Source: Botryosphaeria dothidea
Taxonomy: Eukaryota; Ascomycota; Dothideomycetes; Botryosphaeriales; Botryosphaeriaceae
DNA length: 64,000 nt
Assembly (NCBI GenBank): GCA_011503125.2
Contig: WWBZ02000033.1
Location: forward strand, 2,294,001 to 2,358,000
Reading direction: 5' to 3'
The notes under the pieces were generated by a model that saw only the letters and a list, made by a program, of their open reading frames with translations, was not told where the DNA came from and did no database searches. How positions within the stretch are numbered: the stretch's first letter is position 1; each line of letters opens with the position of its first letter. The position numbers and the translations under genes are program-made. Below are positions 32,005 through 44,082 of the stretch, in pieces.

Positions 32005-33565
32005 GATGATGGTGTTAGGTATTACGGATTGATGGTTGAAAAGTCGTCCCTCGAGTCGCTATCAAAGCGCAAAGTCGTAGTCGTTCAAAGGAGAGAAAGA
32101 AGGCTAGTCCGACCAGGGACGTTGATGTTCTCGTCAGAAAAGAATGGAAGATACCCGTGGGCTGCGTAAGGACTGTCGGGCCACCTGAGCCACAAGAGGA
32201 TGTATTAAAACTGCGCAGCAGGGACGGAGCCTCAAAAGAAGAGAGAGGGTAGACTCCGGGTCGAAGGGAATATAAGAAGCGGGCGACAATATTAAGGGAC
32301 CGCTGTACCTGGCCGCCGAGCAAAGAGGTCTTGAGCGGCAAGGCTCTTAGAAGGACAACATGAGACCTTATACCAGGCCTGAGACGAGCCACATGGCAGT
32401 GATAGGCGGATGCAGTGGCTTCCGCGCGAAGGCATCCAATCCGGCGGCCGTGGCCGGAAGCGACCAGCTTTTCCCATCCGGCCGCGCGCGACGGCCTTGT
32501 CCGCATGGGCTGCAGGTACGGGGTGATTGGCATCTCCGCGACGCGACGGGCGAGAGGCCGGGGCGGGCGTTGCTGGTCGTGGTGTTGAGCGTGTCACGAC
32601 CGGGGGTCTGCGACGCGAAGGCGATTCGCTGAAACCCACAAAGCCCCATCGCCCTTGTATCCTCAGGCGCAGTGTGGCCGGAACTTGGGCGAGCCGCCAC
32701 TCTGATGCATTGATCCGGCTTAACATCTGTCAGCGCAATCTTGCACCTCGCATATGCTGTTTGGCCGTCATGGAAAGCCGCCTTCCGAGACACGCCCAAA
32801 GCGGAAATTCGCACGTGACTGGCGCTGTTCGTCTGGCTACACTGTGCCGCGATGCACTCAACGCCGCGGGGCCAAGCCACCTGCAGGGAGCCAAGCACAA
32901 GTCCCGAGAGCTTAGCAATCGCTCTTTCGACACATGCGCCTGAGTGGCCAGCCGTCTGTGTGCCGTTGAACGGTGTCAACAATGCCGTCAGTGCGCAAGA
33001 TCAAGATTCAGCTTCCGAGACGTCAGCCTCCAAGGCTCATGGACCTCCATGTGGCCCGGATGCGCCGGCAGATCAATGTTAATCCTCCACAGCCTGTCAA
33101 CGTGTAACGCGAGAAGGTCTAGTTATTATCGCTGCTCGACTACTTATTTGACCTAAAACTCAACTCATTAACAGCATACGTCCCAATGCAAACTCCTGCC
33201 TTCGCTAGCCTCTACTACTCCCGCAAGCACTACTCTTTTTCCTCCTTCCGCAATCTGGCCTCCCTTTCGCAAATTACGTCGCTTTCGTGCTTTGCTACTC
33301 GCAGGCATCTTGCCAATGTGAATAAAGCACTCGAACCCACCTTCCCTCCTACCACCTTCCCTCCTACCACCTTTTTTCTCTAATGAATGGACGATTTGTC
33401 TGCACAGGCTATGTACAGCACGCAAAAATGTGTACAAAGCAAAGCGAAGACAATCTGAGCGTCCGGTTCTTTCCCCCGTTTTGCAAGCTGACCAGATCTG
33501 ACCAGGCTAGAATAGAGTCGTCAACCATGAGCCGGTGCATTACCGACCACTGATTGCCATGCCAC
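32005..33565. other. Region between the Rds1-type and Ssd1 genes
   Basis: Contains the Rds1-type promoter (left) and 3' flank of the Ssd1 gene (right). The part at 32350-32950 is GC-rich with overlapping ORFs on both strands but no gene I can support. A short 15-bp tandem repeat at 33338-33372 is listed separately. Confidence 0.45.
33338..33372. repeat. 15-bp tandem repeat, just over two copies
   Basis: CACCTTCCCTCCTAC occurs at 33338-33352 and 33353-33367, followed by a partial third copy. It is a pyrimidine-rich minisatellite in non-coding DNA. Confidence 0.6.
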
Positions 33566-36500
33566 TTAAAGAGCGTACGGGTTCAGGGACCGGATGGTCA
33601 AGCATCTAGGCAAGTAATTAGCATCGTCTTCATGCCACTGCAATAAACAGATTGCACTTACGGAGGGCTCTTGGTAAGATCCGTCTTCAAGATGACAGGC
33701 ACGCGGGTCATCTCCTTGACATCCTGGATGTAATCGCCGTTCTCTTCCCGGAGAGTGAACAGCTTCAGGTACTTCTCCTTATTGCTCAGCTTGGACTCGA
33801 TGCCATCGCTGGCGCTCTGCGAGATCTTAGGATCCGACTTGGTACGGTGAGGAGCGTGCTCAGAAGCCATCAGACCCGTCCTCGTCGGCGAAGGAGGCAT
33901 GCTCTGCGTCGGGCGGTCGGCGCCAGTCTGGTTGAGCGAGACACCGGACGTCATATCAGCAAGATCTGAGACGGCGTCATCGTCATCGTCAAAGAGAGCA
34001 TCAACATCGTCGGCAGACATGGTGTTGGTGTCCATGTTGCGGCGTTGAGCCTCTTCCTTCTCCTTAGCAGCCTGCTTGGCCGCTTCAGCCTCACGAGCCG
34101 CAGCCAGGGCGTTAGTGCCGCGCACAGAACCATGCTTGGGGCGCTCATCCTCCGGAATGTAAGTCGAAGAAGGCACGCCCTTCTCCCAGTAGAGCTCAAG
34201 GATGCGCTTGTTCTTGTCGAACTCGGCCTTCTTGAGAGGCAACTGGTCGCAGTGCACACGCTTCTCAAATCCAAACTCGGGAATGAGAACATCAAAAGCG
34301 GACTCGTAGACGCAGAGGACGATACCCTCCGAGATGAGGTCGCCACCCATCTCCTGGCGCATCTTGTCCATCTTGCGGCAGGATTCGATGTGGACGCTCT
34401 GCTCCTGAGCGTTATGTGCCGAATCTTTCTTGGTGTTGCACATCTCCGTAGTCTTGTGCAGAGATTCAATGTCCTCGGTGAACTCGATGGCGCCGTTGGA
34501 GAGGGCGGCCTCGAGTTGGCGGTGCACAATGATGTCTGCATAGCGACGGGAGGGGTTGGTGAAATGAGTGTACAGAGGCAGGTTCAGCGCATAGTGAGAC
34601 CACTGGTCATCGGCCTGCTTGCCAGCAACGAAATACTTGGCGCGTTGCATGGTCTTGACGAGAAGAGTCTCCATGCCCTGGCGGATGGTAGGGTCCTCCA
34701 CCTGGAACAGACTGCTCTGGATGGTACCACTGCTAGTCGGGTCCATATCAAAACCAATGGCAGACATCCTGTCGACGAAAGTCTGCAGGCGGCGAGGGTT
34801 GGGGCCAGCATGGCGACGCAGGAGAGCCTTGTCGCCAAGCTTGGAATGGATCAGTTGTGCCACAGCAGCGTTCGCCTTGTGGCTTAGCTCTTCGATGAGC
34901 TCATGCGACGGCGAGCTGTGGAAGATGTTCTCCTCCACTGGTACGTTCTCGTCATCAAGCTGGTAGAGCAGACGGAGCGGTGGGAGGTTCGTGGAGCGGT
35001 TGCCGAAGCGAGCCTCGCGGAACTTCTGGGTGATAGAATGCAAATTCTGAATATCCTGCTCCTTGTCCGCAATATCGGACGCACCGCGACCGGTGATGAT
35101 AGCATCGACCTGCTCGTAAGAGAGTTTGCCAGAGCTCTTGATGATACCCTTGCCAACGTAGGTATCCTCGTCAAACACCTTGCCAGTGTTAGGGTCGACC
35201 TTGAGAACGACGCTGACGGTGTAGCGCTCCTCGCCTGGGCTGAGGCAAAGGATGTCGGAAGAGAGCTTCGAAGGCAACATGTTGACAGCGCGGTTCATGA
35301 GGTAAACTGCAGTTCCACGCTTCTTAGCCTCCCGATCAACAAGGGAGTTGGCCTTGATGAAATGAGCGACATCAGCAACGTGGATACCAATCTCGAGGTT
35401 GCCGTCCTCGAGCGTCTTGAAGTGAATGGCATCATCCAGTTCCTTGCTGCCGTTAGGATCGATGGTGAAGGTCTGCTCATCGCGGAAGTCACGACGACCC
35501 TCGAAAGCAGCCTCGCCATCGTTTGCAACGGACCAGTCCTCGAAACCGACGTTGCGCAGGACAGCATCCGAAAAGTCATCGGGACCAAAGTTGTTGTCGC
35601 GAAGGAGAGCGTCGGTCTCAACCTTCAGGTCGCCCATCTCACCAAGCTGTTCAACAAGCGTACCAAAGGGATGGAGTGAAGTAATAGGCCAGCGCTTGAT
35701 GCAAGCGACGAAGATACGGTTGGCATAGTCTTGGTGCCTCTCGACAAAGTCGCGAGGGGCTTGCTCGGTAGGAATAGCGATCAAAGGAACGCGCTTGTCC
35801 GTAGGCTTGAACCAGACAATCTTGGGCTTATCCTGCTGACGCTCCGGTTGCTGGCGGCCGGAGCCACCCTCGCGAGCTGCGCGCTCAGCCTCCTGCTTCT
35901 CCTTCGTTGCCTGGCTGCTCGGGCGCAGAAGACCGAGCGTACCAGAGAACATCTGACCAGCGACACGTTCGATGACAGCAACAATATGGCCGGCGTAGAG
36001 AGGCTTCTGCTCATCGTTGATCTCTTCCTCCTCCATGAGAAGCAGACTCTGACCTTCAACCTCGACGTCATCGTTCTTCTTCTGGGTGGGGCGCTGCCTC
36101 AGACTGCCGCGCCTCCGGATACCGCCTTCAGCACCACCAGTCTCGGGCTGAGTCGTCGCATCGTTCACGGCAATGCTGCTGCTCCGGTCGGTGTTGTCCT
36201 TGCGCTTCTTCTTCTCTTCCTTCTCGCGCTTCTGGCTCCAGACTTCGTCAACATCGAGAAGCTCGACGGCGACGTAGTCGCCCTCAAGGGCACGGTTTCT
36301 ATCCTTGCTTCCGCAAATGAAGATATCGGCGTCAAGGTCCTGAGTAGTAACATAGGCATCGCTGCGGTTCTTCTTGTTGACGCGGAGGATACCAGCGACA
36401 AGCTGACCATCGCTAAGAAGAGCGGGAAGGGTAGCCTGAGGCAGATAAGGAGTGAAAAGCGTCTTACGCTGCTGTTGGTTCTGCTGCTGCTGCATGGACA

Positions 36501-37828
36501 TCTGGGGGGCGTGCTGGCTTCCCTGCAGACCACCCATGCCCTGGCCGTTCATCTGAGCAGCCTGCAAAGCCTGGAGTTGGGCCAGCTGAAGCGGGTTAAG
36601 GCTCTGACCAAACATCTGAGGCTGCATGAGGACCTGGCCCTGGGGCAATTGCAGGAGCTGAGGCTGAGGGTTGTACTGGAAGTTGCCAATCGAGCTAACA
36701 GACTGGCTCATGGAAGAGCGCTGGCGGTGGCCAGGCTGGAAAGGAGCGGCACCGGTGGCTTGGTTCAGGCTGAAGTTGCCCATGTTGTTGTTCTGCTGGT
36801 CCTGGACATTTTGCTGCTGCTGCTGTTGCGGCTGGTTCTGGGGCTGTCTCCAATTACCCTCAAAGTTCCGGGAAGACGAGCGGTTGTGGGCAGAGCCACG
36901 ACGCTGGAAGTCGTTGCTAGCACCACCATCAGCAGTAGCTTGAGGCGGAGGGAACTGGAAGTTCCCACCACCCCGAGGACCGCCGCGTCCATTGCCAACA
37001 GCCATGCTCTGACTACGACCGTGGCCCATGGCACGACCAGCAGGTTTTGGAGCTTGCTCGCTGCCCTGACCGCTGGCAGGGCTACCGGAACGCTCAGTGC
37101 TAGAAGCACCAGCCGCACCCGGGATAGGGAATTGGAAACCAGAAGTCTTTCTCTTCTGCTCCGCCAGCTCAGCAGCCTTCTTAGCCTCCGGAAGAGCTAA
37201 CGAGTGACGACGGGTGTGGCCGCCGCCGACAGAACCACCGCGGCCGCCTCCACGAGGGTTGACGTTCTCCCGGCCCTGGTTCTGCTGCTGGAATTCACCG
37301 AACCCGGAAGTACCGGACGAGGGAGCAGGAGGGGGACCCATTGTCATGTTCGGCATCGCGGATTGGTTACGGCGGTGGGTGTTACCCTGCATGGGAGCGT
37401 TCATGGGCACGCCAAGGTGCTGCTGACCCTGCTGGGGGAATTGGTAGTTCGGCTGCTGCATGTTCTGCATCTGGCCCTGCATCTGAAACTGCTGGCCGGC
37501 GAGGTGCTGCTGGGGCGGGATCATGCCCATGTTGACATACTGCTGATGCGTGGCAGCGATCTGTTGCTGCTGCTGCTGGAGGGCCTCGATCTGTTGGGCG
37601 ATGGCAAGTTGCTCCACTGTGTAATCGAAGCCAGGCGGCGTTAGCCAGTTCTGCAAAGCGGTGTTCCAATAGACTGAATAGTCTGCGGCGTAGTCATTGT
37701 AATCCGGTTACGGGAGGCAAGAGGTACGTACTCATGAGGGGCGTCAGCTCTGACGGGCTGCGGCGATGCGCGATGTGCAAGCGGCGGCCTGCAGGGCCCA
37801 TGGGGCCATTGTTTCCCTGAGGATCCAT
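33566..37828 (-). CDS. ssd1: Ssd1/GUL-1 RNB-domain mRNA-binding protein
   Basis: Three exons: 37732-37828, 33662-37673 and 33566-33605; 1382 aa. The last intron (GTAAGT donor before an apparent stop, CTAG acceptor) gives the conserved ending PPCLTIRSLNPYAL. The N-terminal ~400 residues are Gln/Asn/Gly-rich and disordered, with several H-x-R-x-x-S sites for the NDR kinase Cbk1/COT-1 (HRRSPS, HRRNQS, HTRRHS, HGRSQS, HNRSSS). Cold-shock-like domains (GILRVNKKNRSDAYV) and a full-length RNB domain (FTIDPNGSKELDDAIHF) follow. Ssd1 binds mRNAs for cell-wall proteins and controls their translation and localisation; yeast Ssd1 lacks nuclease activity. Here the second acidic residue of the DxxxxxDxDD catalytic motif is Glu, in line with that. 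A 2-kb region separates it from divergent gle1. Confidence 0.93.
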
Positions 37829-39824
37829 CTCGAGCACCGGCGGGCGTCGACACAAGCAGTCGTATGCTGAGATGTCAGGCGGGGTCGACCCGGGGTGTTC
37901 GGTGGTCAGGAGTGGGCAGAAGATCTAGGGCGCGGACTGGACCAAGGGCTGTCAGTAAGTCGAGCCGGAGCTAGCGGGAGCAAGCGAAACGGAAGGGACT
38001 CACGAGCAGCGGTGCTCGCAGCTCAGATGGGGTGCGAATAAGCTGCCGATGATGGGCGTGCTCGTAGGCGTGGCCCGGGATGGAGCTCGGGCAGAGGATG
38101 ATGCGTCGTCGGTAAACGCGCTTGGACGGTGACAGAGAGGGATGCCTTCGAGAGGTTGCCAACAACGGTCGCGAAAACGTCTAAGTGAGCGATGAGGAAG
38201 GCGAGTCCGTAAGGATTGGGTTGCAGGCGGGCGAGCTGCCAGTCAGGAGCGGGAGTGTGGTTTCCGCAGCGGGTCGGCGGGCGACGAGTCGACCGCGATG
38301 CAGCGAGGAGAGGATGCTGCGGGGGTTGCAGAGAGTGTGGGAGGGAAGGAGCTGGTGGCGGAAGGAGGGGGATGAAAGGAGGGTGAGGATGGCGAGAAAG
38401 GTGCGATGGAAAGCAGCTGTTGAAAGACCGGCTAGGCGAGGCTCCAGGTAAAGCGGCATCCGCTCACGCACGCTTTCAATCGTCACGCCCGCGATCGCGC
38501 GAGTCAGGGCCAACTCGTTTCACAGCTGCTCTTACAACGGTATCAGCGTGTGTTTGGCGCCGCCACGAGCAAGCCGCTCAAGCGAAAGCTGCTTGAGCAT
38601 ACGAGCCGGCCGCTTCTTTGATGTTATTGAGCGCCACCTCCTGCCAGCGATGTCTGCGCGGCGGGCGCACGTCGGGCTGGCGGGGGTTGCTGCACTATCA
38701 CCCAGCTCCATATCTGGACCAAGAGCAGGCCAGTGTGCCCGAGCCCGGGGATGGAGCGCCCCAAGCCGCCGCTTGAGCTTTCGGCCCGCTTAGGTGTCCT
38801 TTGTGCTGGCGCGCCCGACCGCAGCAGGGGGCGCTTCGCTGCTAGCTCTGACGAAAAGCGTGCGCCGCATGCAGCTTGAGCCCGGCCGCTTGGACGCGGG
38901 CGGCCACGAATACGGACGAATGACGACAGGAAACCGATGAATAAGCCTCTCCACCACGCGCGGTAGCACCTAAATGTGTCCCCCTCTGCTCGCCGTCCCG
39001 CACCGCAGCCAGTTCCCTCGTTTCCTGCGGCCGTCACAGAGCCAATTTGTGGTCCTCGGATGCAGCTCTGCGCAATTGAAGGGCGCAAACCCGCCCGCGG
39101 GCGTCTTATCGTGCCGCACAGGCGCAAACTGTGGTATCTTGCGATTGCCAAGCACGGGGCGGCCTTCGGACAGCACGCTGAGTGGCAGGAGCAGAGGGAA
39201 GGGCACACACAATTCTGCAAAATCCTGCAATGCATGCCGCGGAATTGGAGCACAAGAGCAGCTAAAGTAAAACAGGCGGTCGAGGGGAGGTGCAATGGCT
39301 GCCTGGCAACGTGCTGCTGCTACAGTGCAGGATCCCTAGGCATCATCAGTGCCGGGGGAAAAGCAAGGAAAATTACGTCTTCTGGAGTAACCGCTATCGG
39401 TGGCCAGCATTTGATCTTTCAAAGCTCTCCTGGCCGGTGCGGCCCGTTCGACGTGCGCGTGCTTGTGGGACAAAGTGCGATTACCGAGTTGGTTTGCTTA
39501 TGTAATATCAAAACAAGTTCAATACATGTCCGCACCTTCGACTATCCGCGTTTCGCGTCAACCTCGCCCAAGCATCGCCCGTGCTACCCTCCGTCGCTTT
39601 GCCCTGTCTACGGCCGCTAAAGTTACGCCCGATGGGCCGGAAACGCTGACTGCATACGCGCAACTTCGCGCTCTCACCCTGGCGCTGAACACGAGCAGCC
39701 CAGGCGTCACCGCATCCAAGACGCTACCACCTCACCTAGAATCACTTCGCGCGTCGAAACGCGTCCAATTGCGCCTTTCTCCGCCCCTCAACCTCACCAG
39801 CGTACAGCCGCACTCCCACCGCCC
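37829..39824. other. 2-kb divergent upstream region of ssd1 and gle1
   Basis: No gene is supported. ORFs on both strands (38624-39295 minus, 38976-39620 plus) are compositionally random. The half nearer ssd1 may be a long 5' leader, as reported for gul-1 and SSD1 mRNAs. The stretch 38620-38960 is GC-rich with many CpG-containing repeats of no clear order. Confidence 0.45.
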
Positions 39825-41569
39825 ATGGACTCTACCGACGCGCCGTTACAGAACGGCGATAGCTCGTCGCAACAACTTTTCGAAGATGCCCGCCGTAAAG
39901 CCGACTCGCGAACACCAAACCAGGACAGTCCTTCGCGACAGCTACTTCTCGAGTTCAGCCGCATGCTGATCGACTCCGACCGCAAATTCCATAGTGAACT
40001 CGATCGCGCCGCCGCCGAACAGGAGAAGAAACACCTCGAGGCGTTGGCCGCCGCAGCAGCCGAGCATGAGCGTGTAAGACAGAGCGCCGAGCGTGTCGCC
40101 GAGAAATTCCGCTTAGAAGTGGAACGGGAGCGGAGGAGGAGAGAGGAACATGAGCACCGTGAGCTGGAGCGTATACGCCAGGAGAATGTTCGCATCGAGG
40201 CTGAGAGACGCCAGCGTCAGATTGATGATGTAAAGAGGCAGGAAGCGGAGCAGCGTAGGGCAGCTGAGGAAGCGAGGGCACTCGCGGAAGCTGAAGAGAG
40301 ACTACGAAAGCAAAAGGCTCAAGAAGAAGCAGATGCGGCGAAGAGGCAGGCTGAGCGGGAGGAGCGCGAACGCAGAGAAAAGGAGGACTCAGCAGCAGCT
40401 GCTGCTGCGGCGCAGAAGGCGAGGGTCGAAGAGACTATCAAAGTACAACAACAGCCTGCACCCACTCAGCCCACTCAGACGAATGGCGCGGCAAGGGCAG
40501 CTGCTCCAGTGGCTCAACGGGCAGTGTCAAATTCTCCGTTAATGTCATCACAAGCAGAGCGGGAAGCCACCCACAAAGAGTACCTGGAAATCCACCAGCG
40601 CTTGAAGGTCTTCCGAAAGAACTTCCAAAATGAAATCAAGAACAATCCTGCTCTGAAAAAGGTTGCCGGGGATTTGCGTCGATCAATGCGCATGAGGATG
40701 GGACAGCTCACGCTCAATGTTAAACAGAATAAGGAACCGGTAAGTGCGCAAGAAAGTTGCTAGACCTAGAATCCCCGATGACTAACTTAGTTCTGCTCAA
40801 GCTTGACCATCTTCGCGAATGCTTCTCCCAAGCGGCAAATATTCCTTGTTTTACAGTCAATGTTAAGCAATTCCTCGCTTCATCTACGCAAAGTCAGCTC
40901 GCTCCCGGACCCTGTGAAGCTTCTGCTCTGCTAGTCTTCCTCTTCAACCACTTCTCAAAAGCCATCATCGCCCAGCTCGCCAGCGAAGCAGGCGTCAACA
41001 CCAAGGCGGCCGACCCCATAGGCGTCGTGGCCGTCTCAATTCTGGGCAGACCCGACTACTGTATCAGCAACAAGGTCCCCTTCACAGACATCTTGCTGGC
41101 CAAATACCACAAGAGCTGTGGCGTGCTCTTCGGCATCTATGGGCCAGAGAGAACCGAAAGGGGCCGACAGCGACTCGGCTGGCGCAGGGTCGAAGGCACG
41201 TGGTGCTCGGACCAGGACCACCTCGAGCGCATGACGGGCCTGGGCGCGGGGTGGGCCAGCTTGACGCTGCGCAAGATCAAGCCCGGCAGCGCGCTCGTGC
41301 ATCCGTTGCCCATCGCCCACTATTGGCGGGCCTTCTCGCGTATCGTCAACACCCCGACGCACGAGGCAACCGCTACGCACTACATGGTGCTCAAGGCCAT
41401 GGTCGAGGGCAATGCGCTTGAGCGCTTCATCAACGCTTATGGCAAGGCTGCCATCGCTGCGCTCCGCAAGGGATTCATCGAGTTCCCCCTGGGCCACGAC
41501 TCAGTGGCCGCCAAGTCTATGCCCGGCTTCGTCGAGTCGGCCAAAAAAGAGCACAGGCTCACTCTGTAA
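39825..41569 (+). CDS. gle1: Gle1, mRNA export factor at the nuclear pore
   Basis: Exons 39825-40739 and 40802-41569 encode 560 aa. The intron has donor GTAAGT and an AAG acceptor at 40799-40801; the pyrimidine-rich TTAG ten bases earlier would put exon 2 out of frame, so I prefer AAG. Residues about 55-215 form a long charged coiled coil (runs of E, R, K and A). The C-terminal Gle1 domain is clear: FNHFSKAIIAQLASEAGV, then ADPIGVVAVSIL, FTDILLAKYHKSCGVLFGIYG and WASLTLRK. Gle1 with inositol hexakisphosphate activates the helicase Dbp5 at the cytoplasmic side of the nuclear pore, releasing mRNPs, and also acts in translation. The length is typical of fungal Gle1. Confidence 0.92.
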
Positions 41570-42172
41570 ATACACATGTCACCAATATCGTAAGGAGGGA
41601 AATAAAAAACAAGACAAAACAAGGACCAATTGAAGCTTAAATCTATCCCCTATCGGGCTTTTCTTTTGTTTCAAATCTTGGCTCTGGCAGGTTTGGGCGT
41701 TTTTGGGAGGCATTTTCGCAGCATCGCATTACAGCGTACGCACGGAGTCCAGTATATTATGTCATGGGCAAACGGTTCAACAACACCAAGCGACATGAGA
41801 GCGAAGTTCAAGAAGATACCCAAGCATGGCGAGCTGAAATATCGCTGTTGTATTGGAGCAAGTGCGAACGTGGGAAAGAACTCGCTCAATGAGAATTGCA
41901 ATCATAGAACAGGAACTGGCGGTCAAATACGAATGAATCAGATTCTTATGGTGATCATTGAATGCTTGCTTCGTGTAATTTGTGACGAAAACTATTTTCT
42001 TTTGCCTTGCTTTAATTATTTCCATCATACGCCGGCCCATGCATGGAAGTGAAAACCAGAAACCGAGGCACACCAACTGCCTTTGAACTGTCCCCCTGGA
42101 ACTTATCTGGGGTATGTCTGTGACAGGAACGACGATAGCACTTAACCATTGTCGTACGCCCTCATGAGTTGC
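41570..42172. other. Convergent intergenic region
   Basis: About 600 bp between the convergent 3' ends of gle1 and the small membrane protein gene. AT-rich with poly-A-like runs just after gle1; no gene is supported. Confidence 0.45.
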
Positions 42173-42948
42173 TTAATGAGCTTTTTTCACCTTCCTCTTG
42201 TCCGCCTCGTTATTCTTGAACGGGAATCCGCTAGTCCGCTTATCCGCACCAGTCTTGCGGCTGATGCGGCCATCGCTGCTGGCGAACAGAATGCACCACA
42301 GGCCAACAGCGGCCAGGACGGTGCTGCCGGCCATTCCGAGGGCAAAAGAGCTCACGCCCTCGCCGTTCCACATCGCGTACATGTAGAATGCGGCGGCGGC
42401 GTGGTATACGGTTGTCACCGTCAGCGTTGGTAGAGCATACGGCGCCTTCGGGTCCTCAGGATCGGTGGTCGCGGCGCCGGCTGTCGGAAAAAGCAGTCAC
42501 GTCAGCGGGTGATATTCTGGGACATTTTGAGGCGCGGCGATGCAAGAGAAGGGAAAAACAGGAATGTGGCGGGACTCACAGCTCAGGCGCGAGGAGAGCG
42601 GCACAGAGCCTGTTAGCAGGACGGTGAGGACTCCCATAGTTATGAGCGTGAAGCCAAGGGAGCGGGAGAAGTAGATTTCCAGAACTATAGCACAGCGATG
42701 TTAGCAATGATCGTAGAGAGTACGTGTATGTCGAAAGCATGCCAGGTGCTGAAGGGAAAGGCTCACTGGTTGCTTCGCGGACCTGCGGAGAGAGCAAGGC
42801 GGCAATCATGGTGGGCGAGCCAATCAATGGCGCGGCTTGGACAGTGAACCATGCCGCCGTACCGTAGGTGTAAGAGTAGAAGACCTGGAAATGTTAGCGC
42901 TTTGTTTCGATGTACTGATTGCTGTGTGGCAGGTCGACGTACGTCCAT
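42173..42948 (-). CDS. Small four-TM membrane protein, four exons with a 6-nt first exon
   Basis: The model is 42943-42948 (ATGGAC), 42767-42884, 42580-42684 and 42173-42480; all introns have GT-AG borders (GTACGT, GTGAGC, GTGAGT), and the total of 537 nt gives 178 aa. The protein begins MDVFYSYTYGTAAWFTVQA. Hydrophobic stretches lie near residues 10-35, 50-75, 95-120 and 122-145, followed by a Lys-rich tail (KRTSGFPFKNN...KRKVKKAH) that could face the cytosol or act as an ER-type signal. I do not recognise the family by name; its sequence looks like a conserved ascomycete integral membrane protein. A downstream ATG would lose the first helix, so the tiny first exon is the best explanation. 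Confidence 0.7.
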
Positions 42949-44082
42949 GGCGGTAATGTGGTGATTTGAAGCTTCAATTGCTAGAGAGTTGACTAGTGTG
43001 ATGTGCGTGAAGAGTTGAATGCCAGTTGTAGAGGGGAAGAAGGGCGGGGGAGGCTTTTTGGGAAGAGAGCTTAGCTACCTAGCAATGACGTAACAACGCG
43101 GATAATCGGCGCCAGGAACTGCGTTCGCTCCGACCCGCACGTCACCACACCCATCTGGGAAACTAGCTGCTCGTGCCACCGGGGTACAATCCCGCCAGAC
43201 ACATCTTCGACACCTCCGCGGTCATGCGCCTTTCCGCAGCCACTCCCATAAGGTGGCACAGGTCATGTCTCAGCCCCCCCAATTTAAACATAGCAAGATT
43301 TCACTATCCACGTCGCGTGCTGCCGTATACCTCCACACGGATCCTCTCGTTCTGCCCGTTCCGGGCGTTTTCTGGATGTTTTGTATCATCCCATACTGAA
43401 AACACCCTGTTTCCATGGTTACTTCTACGGAGAGGTGCTGCAGTCGATGGCCATGGGGATAAGAAGCATTCGTCCGGATGGCTTTGTCCCTAAGAATCCA
43501 ACACACTTACGTCCTGACGAATGCTTCGGGTCCCTATAGGAGTCTTAATTAGACCTTTGTCTGGCCTCTTGCTAGGAATATTATATTCGGCGCTACCGGT
43601 CGGCTGCAGCACCCCTCTGTACGCTTGGTATTCCTCTTCTCAGACAAATACTCGCAATTATCATCTTTCTCCGCGCTTTTTCAACAAAGCGCAAATACCG
43701 CTCAAGTTTTTTCATGGTCTGGAACAGTAACATTTCATAAGGGTGTCACAAAATCAACTGAAGCGAAGCAACGGAAACAAATCCCACAAAGCGCCCACTG
43801 CATTGGTTGGTCAAGTCTTATCTTGGCCGACAGTGGCGCTATCTCGCCTAATTAACTGATTGGACCGAAGCCGATGTGCTCTTTGCACCACTCTTGACAG
43901 CTGACTGCCCAAAGGAGCAGGATGCTTTGATAAGACCGAGATCACACGCGTACGATAGGTACGGCAAAATGCCAGCTCTTGCCGTTCGATCGGTCCGCTA
44001 CACCCTGCGTGTGGGGATAACAGCCCAAGTCCGCCCTCCTCCATGAGCTCTTCTCATCTGTTCTCTGTCCCAAGAAGTCGCC
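42949..44082. other. Divergent region of the membrane-protein and carboxypeptidase S genes
   Basis: Holds the second MITE copy (43428-43619, listed separately). The rest shows no gene; short ORFs on both strands overlap the element. Confidence 0.5.
43428..43619. mobile_element. Palindromic TA-flanked MITE-like element, copy 2
   Basis: A 192-bp relative of the element at 8315-8524. The left end GAGGTGCTGCAGTCGATGG pairs with the right end CCGGTCGGCTGCAGCACCCC; the inner arms GAAGCATTCGTCCGGA (43463-43478) and TCCTGACGAATGCTTC (43512-43527) pair as well. TA lies just outside both ends (43426-43427 and 43620-43621). The rightmost bases CAGCACCCCTCTG resemble the right end of copy 1 (CAGCACTCTG). 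Both copies are diverged by many substitutions, so insertion is not recent. Confidence 0.65.

Noticed and set aside
35731..37200. 489-codon plus-strand ORF opposite ssd1
   Set aside because: Shadow of the Ssd1 coding exon; Leu/Arg-rich without domain.
38624..39295. 223-codon minus-strand ORF between ssd1 and gle1
   Set aside because: Random composition in GC-rich DNA; no recognisable motif.
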